A stretch of 64,000 nucleotides of DNA from Ramlibacter terrae. Lineage in GTDB: Bacteria > Pseudomonadota > Gammaproteobacteria > Burkholderiales > Burkholderiaceae_C. The stretch lies in NCBI GenBank assembly GCA_013127575.1, contig CP053418.1, forward strand, positions 1,302,001 through 1,366,000. The letters run 5' to 3'. The first letter of the stretch is position 1. Every line of letters starts with the position of its first letter. This document shows positions 10,418 through 19,883 of this stretch, in pieces. Position numbers and translations under genes: made by a program. A model generated the notes under the pieces. It had not been told where the DNA came from. It did not search any database and saw only the letters and a program-made list of their open reading frames with translations.

Positions 10418-12508
10418 CTACCTTCCGCCTGTCCGGCCCTGGGTGAGTACCCGGGCCTTGCGCCATTGCCGGCGGAAAAAACCGCTGCGCAGTCCTTCCA
10501 GGCCTCCCTTGGCTTCCAGCGCCTGACGGCGTTCGACGATCCGGCGCAGCACGGACTCGCAAGTAGCGTACCCGTTCAGCTCCCAATCCCAGTAGAAAGG
10601 GTAGCGCAAGAGGGACCCGGCGACCAGTTCGTCCAGCGTGAGCTTGCGGCCGCGTCGCGCCAAGGCGACGCCCGTGCCGACAACGTCGCGCGTGAGGCCC
10701 CAGCCCGCGTAGAAGGGCTGTCCGTAGACCACGACCTGCTTGCCCCGCAGCAGGGCGTCGAAGCCCGTCAGCGAGGTCATCGTGTGCACTTCGTCGCACG
10801 CGTCGATGCAGCTCACCACCGACAGGTTGGTTTCGATGTGGTCGGCGAGCCGGCGGACCTCGTCGAGCGCGAGCCGGCCGATGCGGTTGCCGCTCATCAC
10901 GTCGGGGTGCGGCTTGTAGACGATGTAGGCGTCGGGGCGGGCCTGGCGGGCCGCCTGCAGCAGGCCGAGGTTGGTGCGCACGTCCGTGCAGCCAGGCGGA
11001 TGGAGGCGTCGTCCTCCACGGCCCGGCACCAGCAGGACGCGGCGGCCTTCGCTCGGCCATGTGGCCCGCGCCCGCGGTTCCAGGTTGTACTTGGTGACAC
11101 CGTTGGCGACGATGAACTTGCGGGCTTCGCGGGCGCGGTGCAGCTCGTCCGGCGTGAAGGTCGCGGTGTTGAGCAGCTCTTCCAGGTCGGACGGGCGGCT
11201 GGGGTCGAAGTAGATGCCGCGCGTGTCGAGCACCAGCGAGTGCGGCCGGATGAGGTCGGAGCCGAGGCCGACCGACCGCACGTACCCGTCTTCCATCCGC
11301 ACCTGCCCGGCGCCGCTGGCAGCCGCCAGCTCGGCCACGCCGGCCGGCGGCGTGGCGCCCCAGTGGAGCAGCCAGTCGCCGGCGCCCGGTTGCAGGCGCG
11401 CCGCGTCGGCCGCCGTATCGACGAAGGTGACGCGTGCGCGGTCGAGCGCCAGCATGGGCTGCAGGTTGGCCGCCTTCCAGCGGCGGAAGCCGACGCCGAT
11501 CAGGCGGCACGGCGTGCGAGCCGCCATGGCGCGCTGCCGCACCAGCCAGTCGATCGCGTGGAAGATGGTGCCGCGGCCCTGCGTGACGGGGTCGAGGTAG
11601 CGCGGATAGTGGAAGTAGCCGGCGGCGAACAGTTCGCGCACCGAGCGCTTGCGGGCGCGGCGCGGGCAGGCCTGGCGGTCGTCGGTGGCGCCCCACCCCG
11701 CGTACCGGGGCAGGCCGAAGCAGGGTGACGGGCTTGCCCGCCAGCAGCGCTTCGAAGCCCATGGTGGAGCTGACCACGTACACCCGGTCCATGCGCTCGA
11801 CCAGGCTGAGCGGGCTGATCGCCTCGCGCAGCACCACGGTGTGTTCGTCGTTGGGCACGGCCGTAAGGTAGCCAGCCTTGTGCCCGCTGCTCACCTCAGG
11901 ATGGGTCTTGACAAAGACGGTCGCGCCCGGGTTCTCGGCCCGCGCGGCGGCCAGCATGGCCTGGAAGGTGGACGCATCGGCGCCGCCCAGCGCGACGCTG
12001 AGGTCGCCGGCGGTCTGGTCGACGACCAGCACGCGCGGCGCGCCGGCCGGCCCGGCACGGGCCGGCCGGCCAGCACGTCGTCCCAGTCGGGGGCGGCGTT
12101 GTACTTGCTCAGGCGATGGCGCAGGATCAGTTCGTGCGCGCGGTCGACGTCGGCCCCGATGCCCTGCAGCAGGTCGCGGCCGGAGTTCAGCAGGTTTTCG
12201 AGGGCGCTCGGCGCGGTGCTGTCGTAGTAGATGCCGACGTCGTCGGCCACCAGCGACAGCGGCGCGAAGCCGCGGCCCGGGCCGTAGGAGCGCAGGAAGC
12301 CGTCTTCGAGCAGCCGGAAGGGCACGCCCTGCGCGCGGGCGATGCGCACCGCGCGGCGGCCGCTGCGCTTGCGGCCCCAGCCCACCGCGGCCGCGCCGGG
12401 CGGCACGCGCGCGCCGGGCGCCGCGATCCGGAATTCGGAGCCGAGCACCCGCGCCAGCAGGGGCTGGCGCCAGATGCCGAAGTCCAGCAGCGAGACGTAG
12501 CTGTCCAT
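10418..12508 (-). CDS. kpsC: capsular polysaccharide beta-Kdo transferase KpsC
   Basis: KpsC extends the poly-Kdo linker with alternating linkages using two similar domains. Both repeats are visible: domain 1 has RLLEDGFLRSYGPGRGFAPL, FVKTHPEVSSGHKAGYL and VVSSTMGFEALLAGKPVTLL; domain 2 has RMEDGYVRSVGLGSDLIRPH, YIVYKPHPDVMSGNR and TMTSLTGFDALLRGKQVVVY then GQPFYAGWGLT. About 697 residues, the expected size for a two-domain KpsC. Breaks occur near 12050, 11705-11725, 11022 and 10993; the last two compensate each other around VPGQVEDDASIRLGC. It lies 18 bp after the kpsD stop. Confidence 0.9.
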
Positions 12509-12526
12509 CTCCTGCCAGTGCGGGGC

Positions 12527-14288
12527 TTAGAGGCCCAGCACCACCTTCGCGCTGACGGCGATCTGGTAGACGATCTGCGTGATGTCCTTCCAGATCTGGC
12601 GCGACTTCACGTCGATCTTCGGCAGCACCAGCACTTCGTCGCCCGGGCGCACGGCGGGCAGGCCGTCGCTCAGGCTGAACAGGCCCTTGTCGCCGCGCGC
12701 TTCGGCGAAGCTGCCGTCGCGCCGCGCCACCACCAGCCGCGCCGAGTCGGCGTTCTGGGTGTAGCCGCCGGCCTTCTTGATGTAGTCGTCGAGCGTGAGG
12801 GAAGGATCGTGCGCGATGGCGTTCGGGAACAGCACTTCGCCGGACACCAGCACCAGGCCGTCGCGGGTCGGCACGCGGATCACGTCGCCGTTCTCCAGCA
12901 GCAGGTCGGCGCGGCGCTCGGTCTGGGCGATCACGACCTGGCCGGTCGACTCGATGTTGCGGGCGCGGTTGACCCACTGCAGGATCAGTTCGGCTTCCTC
13001 GGAACGCAGGCGAGCTTCGTCGCTGGTGCCAGAGCGCGCCGTGAGGGCGGCCGCTTCGAGGCTGCGCAGCGAGGTCTGCAGCATGGCGCGCTGGCGTTCC
13101 TTCACGCTGATGCGGAACAGCTGCAGGCTCTCGACGTCGGAGCGCTCGGAGTACTGGATGTTTTGCAGCAGCGAACCGAGCCGCGTGCCGTAGGGCAGCA
13201 CGTATTCCTGCGCGCTCAGGTGCTCGCCCTCGACGCGCACGGTGATCGTGCCGGGCTTCTTGTCGGAGGTGAACTCCAGCTCGTCGCCGTCCTGCAGCAC
13301 CACCCGGCTCGCCTCGGCGATCGTGTAGTACTCGGTGTTGCGCACCGGGCCCGTGTTGCGGACCACGCGCACGTGCGTGGCGGTGGCGCGCGGGCGCGCC
13401 AGCCGCACCAGGTCGGACACGGCGCGGGCGTTGGTGAACTCGAAGCGCTTGGCGTTTTCGGCCGGCCGGTGACGCGCACGGTGTTGACGCGCGGGCCGAC
13501 GAAGATCACGTCGCCGTCGGCCAGCTGGATCAGCGGCATCGTGCCGTTGAGCAGGAAGTCGTAGAGGTTGGCGGTGGCGCGCACCTGCTGGCCGCGCTTG
13601 ACCTGCACCTGCAGGAACGAGCCGCGCTCGGGGTCGATGCCACCGGCCTGGTCGAGGTAGTTCAGCAGGCTGTCCATGCTGGTGCCGCTGTACAGGCCCG
13701 GGCGGTTGACGAAGCCGCCGACGAACACGCGCACCGGCTGCGCCGCCGCCAGGCTGGCGTAGCTGTAGACGTTGGTGCGGAAGGTGCGCTTGACGGCGGC
13801 TTCCACCAGCCGCTGCAGGTCCCGGTTGCGCACGCCCAGCACGTTCACGGGGCCGGCATGCGGCAGGAAGATGTTGCCGCGCGGATCGACGGTGAGGATC
13901 TGGTCGAACTCGAAGGCGCCCCACAGGCGCACCTGCACGCGGTCGCCCAGCGCCAGCACGTAGTCGGGGTTGAACTGGGTCGCGCCACGGCGGGCGAAGG
14001 AGCCGGTGAACAGGTTGGCGCCGAAGACGTCGCTGGTCAGGTTGTTGCGGTAGTCTGGGCCTGCGGCGGCGAGAAGTTCGGCTCCACCGGGACGACCGGC
14101 GCCGAGGCGGCGGCGGCGGCCGCGGGGCGCGGCGCGGACGCCGGCACGGTCGCCTGCGTCGCCATGTTCGGGCGCAGGTTCAGCGCGCGGTTGACGCCGT
14201 AGGGGTCGGTCGAATCCTGCGCCGCGGCGCCGCCGGCGACGATCGCCAGCACGAGCGCGAGGGCGCGCGAGAAGGAAAGTCTATGCAT
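12527..14288 (-). CDS. kpsD: polysaccharide export outer-membrane protein (KpsD/Wza-like, SLBB repeats)
   Basis: Outer-membrane/periplasmic export channel of the capsule system. A Sec signal peptide (MHRLSFSRALALVLAIVAGG, cleavage near AAAQ) is followed by a Pro/Ala-rich linker, the polysaccharide-export domain (YVLALGDRVQVRLWGAFEFD, DPRGNIFLPHAGPVNVLG) and several SLBB-type segments (VFVGGFVNRPGLYSG, VLVSGEVLFPNAIAHDP, DYIKKAGGYTQNAD). The C-terminus is hydrophobic (DITQIVYQIAVSAKVVLGL). Breaks near 14056 (expected QAQDYRNN) and 13465 (expected VTG-x-AENAKRFE) are bridged; about 588 residues, like KpsD rather than the shorter Wza. It sits between kpsE and kpsC. Confidence 0.88.
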
Positions 14289-14296
14289 GGTCGTTG

Positions 14297-15481
14297 TCAG
14301 TCTTGGTGGTCACGCACGATCGTCACGAGCATTTGCGCGATGGTGGCCAGCAGCATGGCGATGAGGAAGAAGACCAGCGCGTTGTAGGCGCGGCGCGGCT
14401 CCATCGGGTATTCGGGCAGCGTCGGGGCCTGCAGCTGCGACACCTTCTTGATCGTGCGCGTCGCCTCGACGCGGCCGCGTTCCAGCGCCACCAGCGCGGT
14501 CTTGTAGACGTCCTGCGCGAAGGCGGCGTCCATCTCCAGGCGCTGGAACTCCTCCACGGTGCGGTTCAGCGTGCGGCCGCCGGGCGACGTCAGCCGCGCC
14601 TGCTCCTGCGCGATCTGCCGCTCCACCGCCGCGAGCTGCTGGTTGAGCATCACGACGTTCGGATGGTCCGGCACGAGGTAGGTCAGCAGCGAGCTGCGCT
14701 GGGTCTGCAGCTCGGTGCGCTGCACTTCCAGGCGCGCCACGATGCCGGCCACCGTTTCGGCCGAAGCCTGCGGCGACACGAGGCCCTTGCGGTCCTGGTA
14801 TTCCAGCACCGCGCGGCGCGCCATCAGCGCCCGCTGGTTCATGGTGCTCACCTGCTGCTCCGGGAACGACACCTGCGCCTGCGCGAGGTCGTGCGCCATC
14901 CGGTTCATGAAGCGCTCGCCCTCCTGCACCAGCATGGCCGTGATGGCGTGCGCCGTGCGCGGATCGTAGGCCTGTGCCTTGATCATGATCAGCCCGCCGT
15001 AGTCGTCGAACTCGATCTCGGTGCGCGAGAGGAAATAGGCGTGGAAGCGCTCGATCGACGTGTTGTCGTCCCACATCCGCGAGAGGATGTCGTGCTCCGG
15101 GTCGCTGTAGTGCTTGCGCAGGTTCAGCGCGGCGTCGAGCTTGCGCAGCATGTCGACCGAGCGCAGGTGGTCGCGCAGCAGCAGCTGGTCCGGCCGGTTG
15201 CCGGTGCCGCCGGTCAGCAGGCTCTGGAAGTCCATGCCACGGCCGCCGGCGAGGTCGGTCCGCTGCACGATCACGTGCGCTTCCGAGACGTAGCGGTCGG
15301 AGGCGATGGCCAGCCAGTAGATCGTGGCCAGCAGCGAGGCGACCAGCGCGGCGCCGATGATGCGGCGGCGGAACACCGCCGCGACCACCTTGTGCCGCAT
15401 CCAGGCCGTCGGGCCGGCGGGAACCGGCTTCTTCTTCTTTTCGATGGGGTCGGTCGTGACCGTGGCGATGGCGTCCGTCAT
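14297..15481 (-). CDS. kpsE: capsule polysaccharide export inner-membrane protein KpsE
   Basis: A polysaccharide co-polymerase/membrane-periplasmic auxiliary protein linking the ABC transporter to the outer-membrane channel. It has one N-terminal membrane segment (about 42-62, IIGALVASLLATIYWLAIAS after a basic cytosolic tail KKKKP), a long periplasmic coiled-coil region (about 180-330), and a C-terminal membrane segment (about 365-385, ALVFFLIAMLLATIAQMLV). A Pro-rich PTLPEYPMEPRRAYN motif precedes the second segment, as in PCP proteins. The frame is uninterrupted at 394 residues. Its ATG overlaps the kpsT stop. Confidence 0.92.
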   Translation of the reverse strand: MTDAIATVTTDPIEKKKKPVPAGPTAWMRHKVVAAVFRRRIIGAALVASLLATIYWLAIASDRYVSEAHVIVQRTDLAGGRGMDFQSLLTGGTGNRPDQLLLRDHLRSVDMLRKLDAALNLRKHYSDPEHDILSRMWDDNTSIERFHAYFLSRTEIEFDDYGGLIMIKAQAYDPRTAHAITAMLVQEGERFMNRMAHDLAQAQVSFPEQQVSTMNQRALMARRAVLEYQDRKGLVSPQASAETVAGIVARLEVQRTELQTQRSSLLTYLVPDHPNVVMLNQQLAAVERQIAQEQARLTSPGGRTLNRTVEEFQRLEMDAAFAQDVYKTALVALERGRVEATRTIKKVSQLQAPTLPEYPMEPRRAYNALVFFLIAMLLATIAQMLVTIVRDHQD

Positions 15482-16143
15482 GCGGGCTGGGTGTCCTTGT
15501 AAGCTTGCAGTGCTTCGTCGATCGTGTCGAACCAGTGGGCCTGGCCCTCGTGCAGGAAGATCCCCGCACGGCAGAACTTGCGCAGCTTGCCTTCACCGTG
15601 CGACACGATGATGAGGCTGGCCTTGTCCGTCATTTCCTTGAACGCCTCCGCCGCCTTCTTCTTGAACGAGGCGTCGCCGGTGGCGGTGGTCTCGTCCGAG
15701 ATGTAGACGTCGAAGTCGAAGGCCAGCGAGAGGCCGAACTTCAGCCGCGACTTCATGCCGCTGGAGTAGGTGCGCACCGGCTGGTCGAACGAGTCGCCGA
15801 GCTTGGCGAAGTCCTGCACGAAGGCCACGCGCTGCGCGATGTCGTCCTCGTGGCCGTGCACGCGCGACACGAACTTGACGTTCTGCCGTCCGGTGAGCGC
15901 GCCCTGCAGCCCGCCGGAGAAACCGACCGGCCACGAGACGCGGCAGCGCCGCTCGATGCGGCCCTTGGTGGGCTGGTCGACGCCGGCGATCAGGCGCAGC
16001 AGGGTCGACTTGCCGGCGCCGTTGCCGCCGACCAGGCCCACGCTCATGCGGGTCGGGATGGTGAAATTGACACCCTTGAGCACCCACTTGCCGGGGCCGT
16101 GGGGCGTCTGGTAGCGTTTCCAGACGTCGTCGACGATGATCAT
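15478..16143 (-). CDS. kpsT: capsule polysaccharide ABC transporter ATPase KpsT
   Basis: Cytosolic ATPase that drives export of the finished capsule across the inner membrane together with KpsM. Walker A is GLVGGNGAGKSTLLRLIAG; the signature loop is TYSSGMKSRLKFGLSLAF; the Walker B region reads FDVYISDETTATGDASF, with Ser in place of the more usual hydrophobic residue and the aspartate-glutamate pair retained; the H-loop region is SLIIVSHGEGKLRKFC. 221 residues and uninterrupted. Four-base ATGA overlaps with kpsM upstream and kpsE downstream show one translationally coupled unit. Confidence 0.94.
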   Translation of the reverse strand: MIIVDDVWKRYQTPHGPGKWVLKGVNFTIPTRMSVGLVGGNGAGKSTLLRLIAGVDQPTKGRIERRCRVSWPVGFSGGLQGALTGRQNVKFVSRVHGHEDDIAQRVAFVQDFAKLGDSFDQPVRTYSSGMKSRLKFGLSLAFDFDVYISDETTATGDASFKKKAAEAFKEMTDKASLIIVSHGEGKLRKFCRAGIFLHEGQAHWFDTIDEALQAYKDTQPA

Positions 16144-16954
16144 TTGGCGAGCAGCCGCCTGGCGAAGCGGCGTTGCATGGCGAGGCCGAGGAACACGGCC
16201 ACCAGCGCGAACTCGTAGAGGTACGCGAGGTCCAGTTCCGGCACGGCGTGGTAGTAGGGAGCGAAGCCGAGCCGCACCGTCTCGAGGCCGTGCGGGATCG
16301 GGTTCAGCAGCAGGTAGTCGCGGTACGGTTGCGGCACTGGCTGATGGGGTACATGACGCCGGAGACGAAATACAGCGGCATCATGACGAAGCCGAGCAGG
16401 CGGCCGAGGCCGGGCACGAGTTCGAGCGCCACCGAGGTGATCAGCCCGTACCCCATGCCCGGGATCCACAGGCCCAGCATGCCTTCGGCCACCCCGAGCG
16501 GGTCGGCCGGCATGGTCTTGTAGCCCCAGAGGTAAGCGCCGAACAGGACGAGCCCGCCGATGATGAGCAGCAGCAAGGCTTCGAGCACGCCGCGCACCAG
16601 CAGCGCGTCGATCGGCTTGACCTGGCGGTAGGAGAACAGCGGCCGGTTCGGGGCGACGGCGTTGGCCACCTGCGTGCCGACCCGGCGGAACAGGAAGAAC
16701 GGGATCAGGCCGACCAGCACGAAGATGCCGGTCTCGATGCCGCCTACGTGGCGCACCTTGATCACGGTGAACATGAACATCAGGTAGGCCATGTGCAACA
16801 CCGGCTCGGCGAACAGCCAGAACCAGGACGTGCGCGAGGCGAACAGGCGGCTCAGGGCCTCGCGCAGGAAGAGCGCCTTCCAGACGCTCACCGCGATGGA
16901 CCGGGAGGAGCGCGGCGTCCGCGGCTCCGACGAGGTGCTCAGCAGCGTGCTCAC
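16140..16954 (-). CDS. kpsM: capsule polysaccharide ABC transporter permease KpsM
   Basis: ABC-2-type membrane permease, first gene of the capsule export operon. Several hydrophobic segments are visible (HMAYLMFMFTVIKV, FVLVGLIPFFLF, LEALLLLIIGGLVLFGAYL, GLITSVALELVPG, LLGFVMMPLYFVSGVMYPIS) and the C-terminal motif LNPIPHGLETVRLGFAPYYH. One break near 16338 is bridged (expected SQVPQPYRDYLL). I choose a GTG start at 16954, preceded by GAGGG at 7-8 bp; an ATG at 17005 in the same frame is the alternative and would add 17 residues. About 271 residues, as usual for KpsM. Confidence 0.9.
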
Positions 16955-17259
16955 GCCGCCACCCTCGCGCGCGCCATGGCGCGGCCGCGCCGGGCGGTAC
17001 GGCATGCTGCAATCCACGGGGCCATCGGGCGCTGATCCAACTCCATCTCCAGCAAGAAAAACCCCCGGCCCTGCCCACCGCTCGGGGCGGCGGGGACAGA
17101 CGGGGGCACGGCGGGCGCGGCGGGCGCGGCGGCGGACCAGCTCATCGGTGCCGGAGCCGTGGCCGCCCGCCGTCCAGCCAAGGGGGCAATGGTAGCGCAA
17201 TCGGAAAAGCGCTCTCCGCAGGCGTCGGGCCCCGCGGGCGGGTCCGCGTAAAGATGTGG
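16955..17259. other. leader region upstream of kpsM
   Basis: About 300 bp before the first capsule gene. No credible gene was found; an open minus-strand frame here is an extension of kpsM with atypical composition. No clear sigma-70 promoter could be picked out by eye, although this must contain the kps promoter if the operon starts at kpsM. Confidence 0.35.
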
Positions 17260-17285
17260 AAAAGCCCCGCCAGGCGGGGCTTTTT
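17260..17285 (-). terminator. rho-independent terminator
   Basis: A perfect GC stem (AAGCCCCGCC / GGCGGGGCTT around a two-base AG loop) flanked by A- and T-runs, so it can act in either direction. It lies about 20 bp after the stop of the exported Ig-like protein gene on the minus strand and separates it from the kps operon. Confidence 0.85.
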
Positions 17286-17305
17286 ACCGGTGCGTCAGGC
17301 GGGTG

Positions 17306-18439
17306 TCAGCCGCGGTACAGGGTCAGCCGCTCCTCCGCGGTCTGCGTGCCGCGGGTGGAAGTCAGGCGCACGTCGTAGCGGCCGCCGGGGATGGCGAACT
17401 GCGCCTGCGGCACCGTCACGTTGAAGCGGCCGTTGGCGTCCGCCTGCAGCGTCTGGTCCATCACCGGCTGGGTCAGGCCCAGCAGGCCGGCCACGTTGGC
17501 GACGGTGTCGACCTGGACGCGCACCGTGGCATGCGGGGCGGTGCGGCCCCGGATCACCATGTTGCCGTTGGCGTCGACCCGCGCGTTGTTCGCGTGGCTG
17601 GTCACTTCCAGCGGCAGCACGCCGGGGGCAGCTGCCCCACGCGCTCGCCGCGGTCGCGGTCGACGATGTCGAAGGTCCACGACTTGCTGGTCATGTTGCC
17701 GGCTGGTCGCGCACCGACAGTTCGGCGGTGTAGCGGCCCGGCTCGAGGTCGGAGCGGTAGTTGACCTCGTTCTCGGTGATGCGCGTCTCGGACGTCACGT
17801 CGCGGCCGCCGAGGCGCAGGCGCACCGAGCCGGTGTCGATGCCGCTGCCTTCGTCCGACAGCTTGGCCGTGACGTGGGCGCGGCCGCGCTCGCCGATGCG
17901 CTCGCCGTGGGCGGGCGTCATGTCGGTGATCTGCGGGGCCAGGCGGTCGTTGCGGGCCTCGCGGCGTTCTGGCGCTCTTCACGCCTTTCCTCGCGGCGTT
18001 CCTCCCGCCGCTCCTGCCGTTCGTCGACGCGGGCGTTGTTGCCCATCGCCAGCTGCTGGAAAGCCGGGGGATAGCTGAACGAGCGGGTCAGCGTGCGCTG
18101 GCCATCCGAGATGCGGGCGGTCATCACCTGCAGCGGGTCGATGCGGTCGTTGCGGCGGACCACGTAGGCGCCGGTGAACGTGCCGGCGCTTTGCGCCTGC
18201 AGCGGCACGACGATGCCGCTGTCGCCCAGCACCACGCTGGCGCTGCGCGCATAGGGCGTGGCCTGCACCTGCAGGCGCAGGGTGGAGCCCGGCGAGAGGC
18301 CGGCGTCGGCGTTGAGGCCCATCGAGGTGATCGCCGGCGCGGCCTGCTGCTGCGCGGCGGCCGGTTGCGCGATGAAGGTGGCGGCGACGGGCGCCAGCAG
18401 CATCACGGCGGCGACGGTGGAACGAAGTTGTGCTTTCAT
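17306..18439 (-). CDS. exported protein with Ig-like repeats and a charged ERREERRE tract
   Basis: A signal peptide (MKAQLRSTVAAVMLLAPVAA, Ala-rich cleavage region AQPAAAQ) leads a predicted periplasmic or surface protein of about 377 residues. Several beta-rich stretches follow, including STLRLQVQATPYARSASVVL, a bacterial Ig-like segment (IDTGSVRLRLGGRDVTSET) and a C-terminal repeat (HATVRVQVDTVANVAGL). Between them lies a highly charged DERQERREERREERREERQE tract. Breaks near 17970, 17700 and 17625 are bridged (expected RQERREARNDR, RDQAGNMT and GQLPLGVLPLEV). AGGAGG lies 5 bp before the ATG. Function unknown; probably an envelope protein. A terminator follows. Confidence 0.7.
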
Positions 18440-18564
18440 GCAGCCTCCTGGCAATTCAGTGGAATGCATCGAAAGTAGTCGCCGCTGCCCAGCAGCCTTG
18501 TAGTCTGCGGCCCGCTGCCCGGGTCGGAGGCTCGCCGTAAAGGGCGACGGCGCGGCTTGGCGCG

Positions 18565-18839
18565 TCAGTGACGCGCGGGCGGCTTCGCCGGCGGGTTGCG
18601 CTCGGCCGGCATCTCGCTCGGGCCGGCCGGAAGCCGGTGAGGCGCGTCTCTTCGCCGAGGTCGCCGAAGAACTTCTCGCTGGCGGCGCTGCGCGCAACCT
18701 GCAGGCGGTACCAGGCGATGCCCGCGCCGCCCACGACCACGAGCACCAGCAGCCCCCACGCGCGAAACCATGCGGCGGCGGCCGCCAGCAAGGCGCCGGC
18801 GGCCAGCAGCAGCAGGGTGGAAGAACGCGGCGGTGTCAT
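18565..18839 (-). CDS. small membrane protein of unknown function
   Basis: About 91 residues: two adjacent hydrophobic stretches at the N-terminus (STLLLLAAGALLAAAAAWF and WGLLVLVVVGGAGIAWYRL) form a membrane hairpin, followed by a short charged cytosolic part (SEKFFGDLGEETRLTGF) and a Pro-rich tail ending PAKPPARH. A break near 18629 is bridged to give LTGFLAGPSEMPAERN. It lies downstream of the BON gene in the same direction, with about 50 bp between them. No family recognised. Confidence 0.55.
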
Positions 18840-18891
18840 GGCGGGCCCATCGTAGCGGCTGGCGCCGCCGGAGCCCACGCCGCCGGACGGA

Positions 18892-19346
18892 TCAGGCGGC
18901 ACGGCGCGCGGCCGACGGCGCCGGCCGCCGCCGATGGTGGCGGGCGACTCGTGCGCCGTCATCGCGTTCACGAGCTTCTGCACGCCGGGCATCTCGCGCA
19001 CCTGCAGCAGCAGGCCGTCGCGTTCCTTCGCCAGCACGTCGCCGCTGAGGCGCACGACCCCCTGCTCCACGCTGACGTGGAGCGCTTGCGGATAGCTCAC
19101 CAGGCGCCCGAGGCGCTGGCTGATGGCGCTGCGCAGTTCGGCGTCGGCCTGCGGATCCGCCATCACCTGGCGGTGGTAGGTCCGGCGCGAGAGGCGGCCC
19201 ATGCGCGGGCCGGCCGGCGGGCGCAGGCCGCTGCGCAGCAGCTCGCCCAGCGCGTCGCGGCGCTGGGCGCCCATCTGCGGATCGAGGTAGTACATGGCGA
19301 GGGCGCCTGCCCCCAGCGCTGCGAGCTTGCCGACGAAACTTCTCAT
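18892..19346 (-). CDS. BON domain protein
   Basis: A BON (phospholipid-binding) domain is visible as ADAELRSAISQRLGRLVSYP, then VSVEQGVVRLSGDVLAKERD and VREMPGVQKLVNAMTAHE. An N-terminal hydrophobic stretch (FVGKLAALGAGALAMYYLD) resembles YtxH-like membrane anchors. As printed the frame runs through into the next gene; restoring CCTGG near 18922 gives a tail GGGLAPSAARRAA and a stop at 18892, for about 152 residues. Such proteins are linked to envelope stress or osmotic stability; that role is inferred. Confidence 0.7.
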
Positions 19347-19371
19347 CCGGTTCTTCCTTTCATCTCGTGCC

Positions 19372-19868
19372 TCAGGCGTAGGTGGACTGGCGCCGGGGCG
19401 CCGCGTCGACGCGCACGCTGGTCACCTGCTGCAATTTTGCGTGAAGCGCCTGCAGCGCGTACTGGTGCTGCCGCCACAGGGCCATGAAGCGCTTGTCGTG
19501 CTCGGACTCGAGCCAGTTCTCGGGGTCGCGCAGCCACAGCGCCTGCTGCGTGCTGAGGAAAATGATCAGGCGGTTGTGCACCGCCATCAGTTCGGCCATG
19601 TCGCCCGCGAGTTCGGAAACCAGGCCATGCGGATCGTGCAGGCGTCGTCGAGCGCGGCCTCGGCCTCGGGGCCTTCGCCCCGGAACACGGCGGCCAGCCG
19701 CTGCGCGCCGACCCAGTCGGAGTAGCGCTGCAGCGCGTGCAGGAGCTTGCGGGCCTGCGCGCCGCGCAGGTCGTACTGCCGCTTGTAGCGGGTGAGCACG
19801 AGGGTGATCACGCCGACGACGGCGAGGGCGGCAAGCATCCAGGCGGCCGGGTAGGTCGTCGCGTCCAT
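19372..19868 (-). CDS. membrane-anchored hypothetical protein
   Basis: One N-terminal transmembrane helix (AAWMLAALAVVGVITLVLT) followed by a helical cytosolic domain of about 135 residues (YDLRGAQARKLLHALQRYSD, LMAVHNRLIIFLSTQQALWL, RFMALWRQHQYALQALHAKL). A break near 19620 joins DDACTIRMA to LVSELAGDMAEL. The gene begins 15 bp after the Ku stop and may be in the same transcript. No known family was recognised; about 165 residues. Confidence 0.6.
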
Positions 19869-19883
19869 GCTGTCCCCGGATTT

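Noticed and set aside
18839..19346. A fusion of the BON protein to the following membrane protein
   Set aside because: They are in one frame only as printed; restoring CCTGG near 18922 gives a natural stop for the BON protein at 18892.
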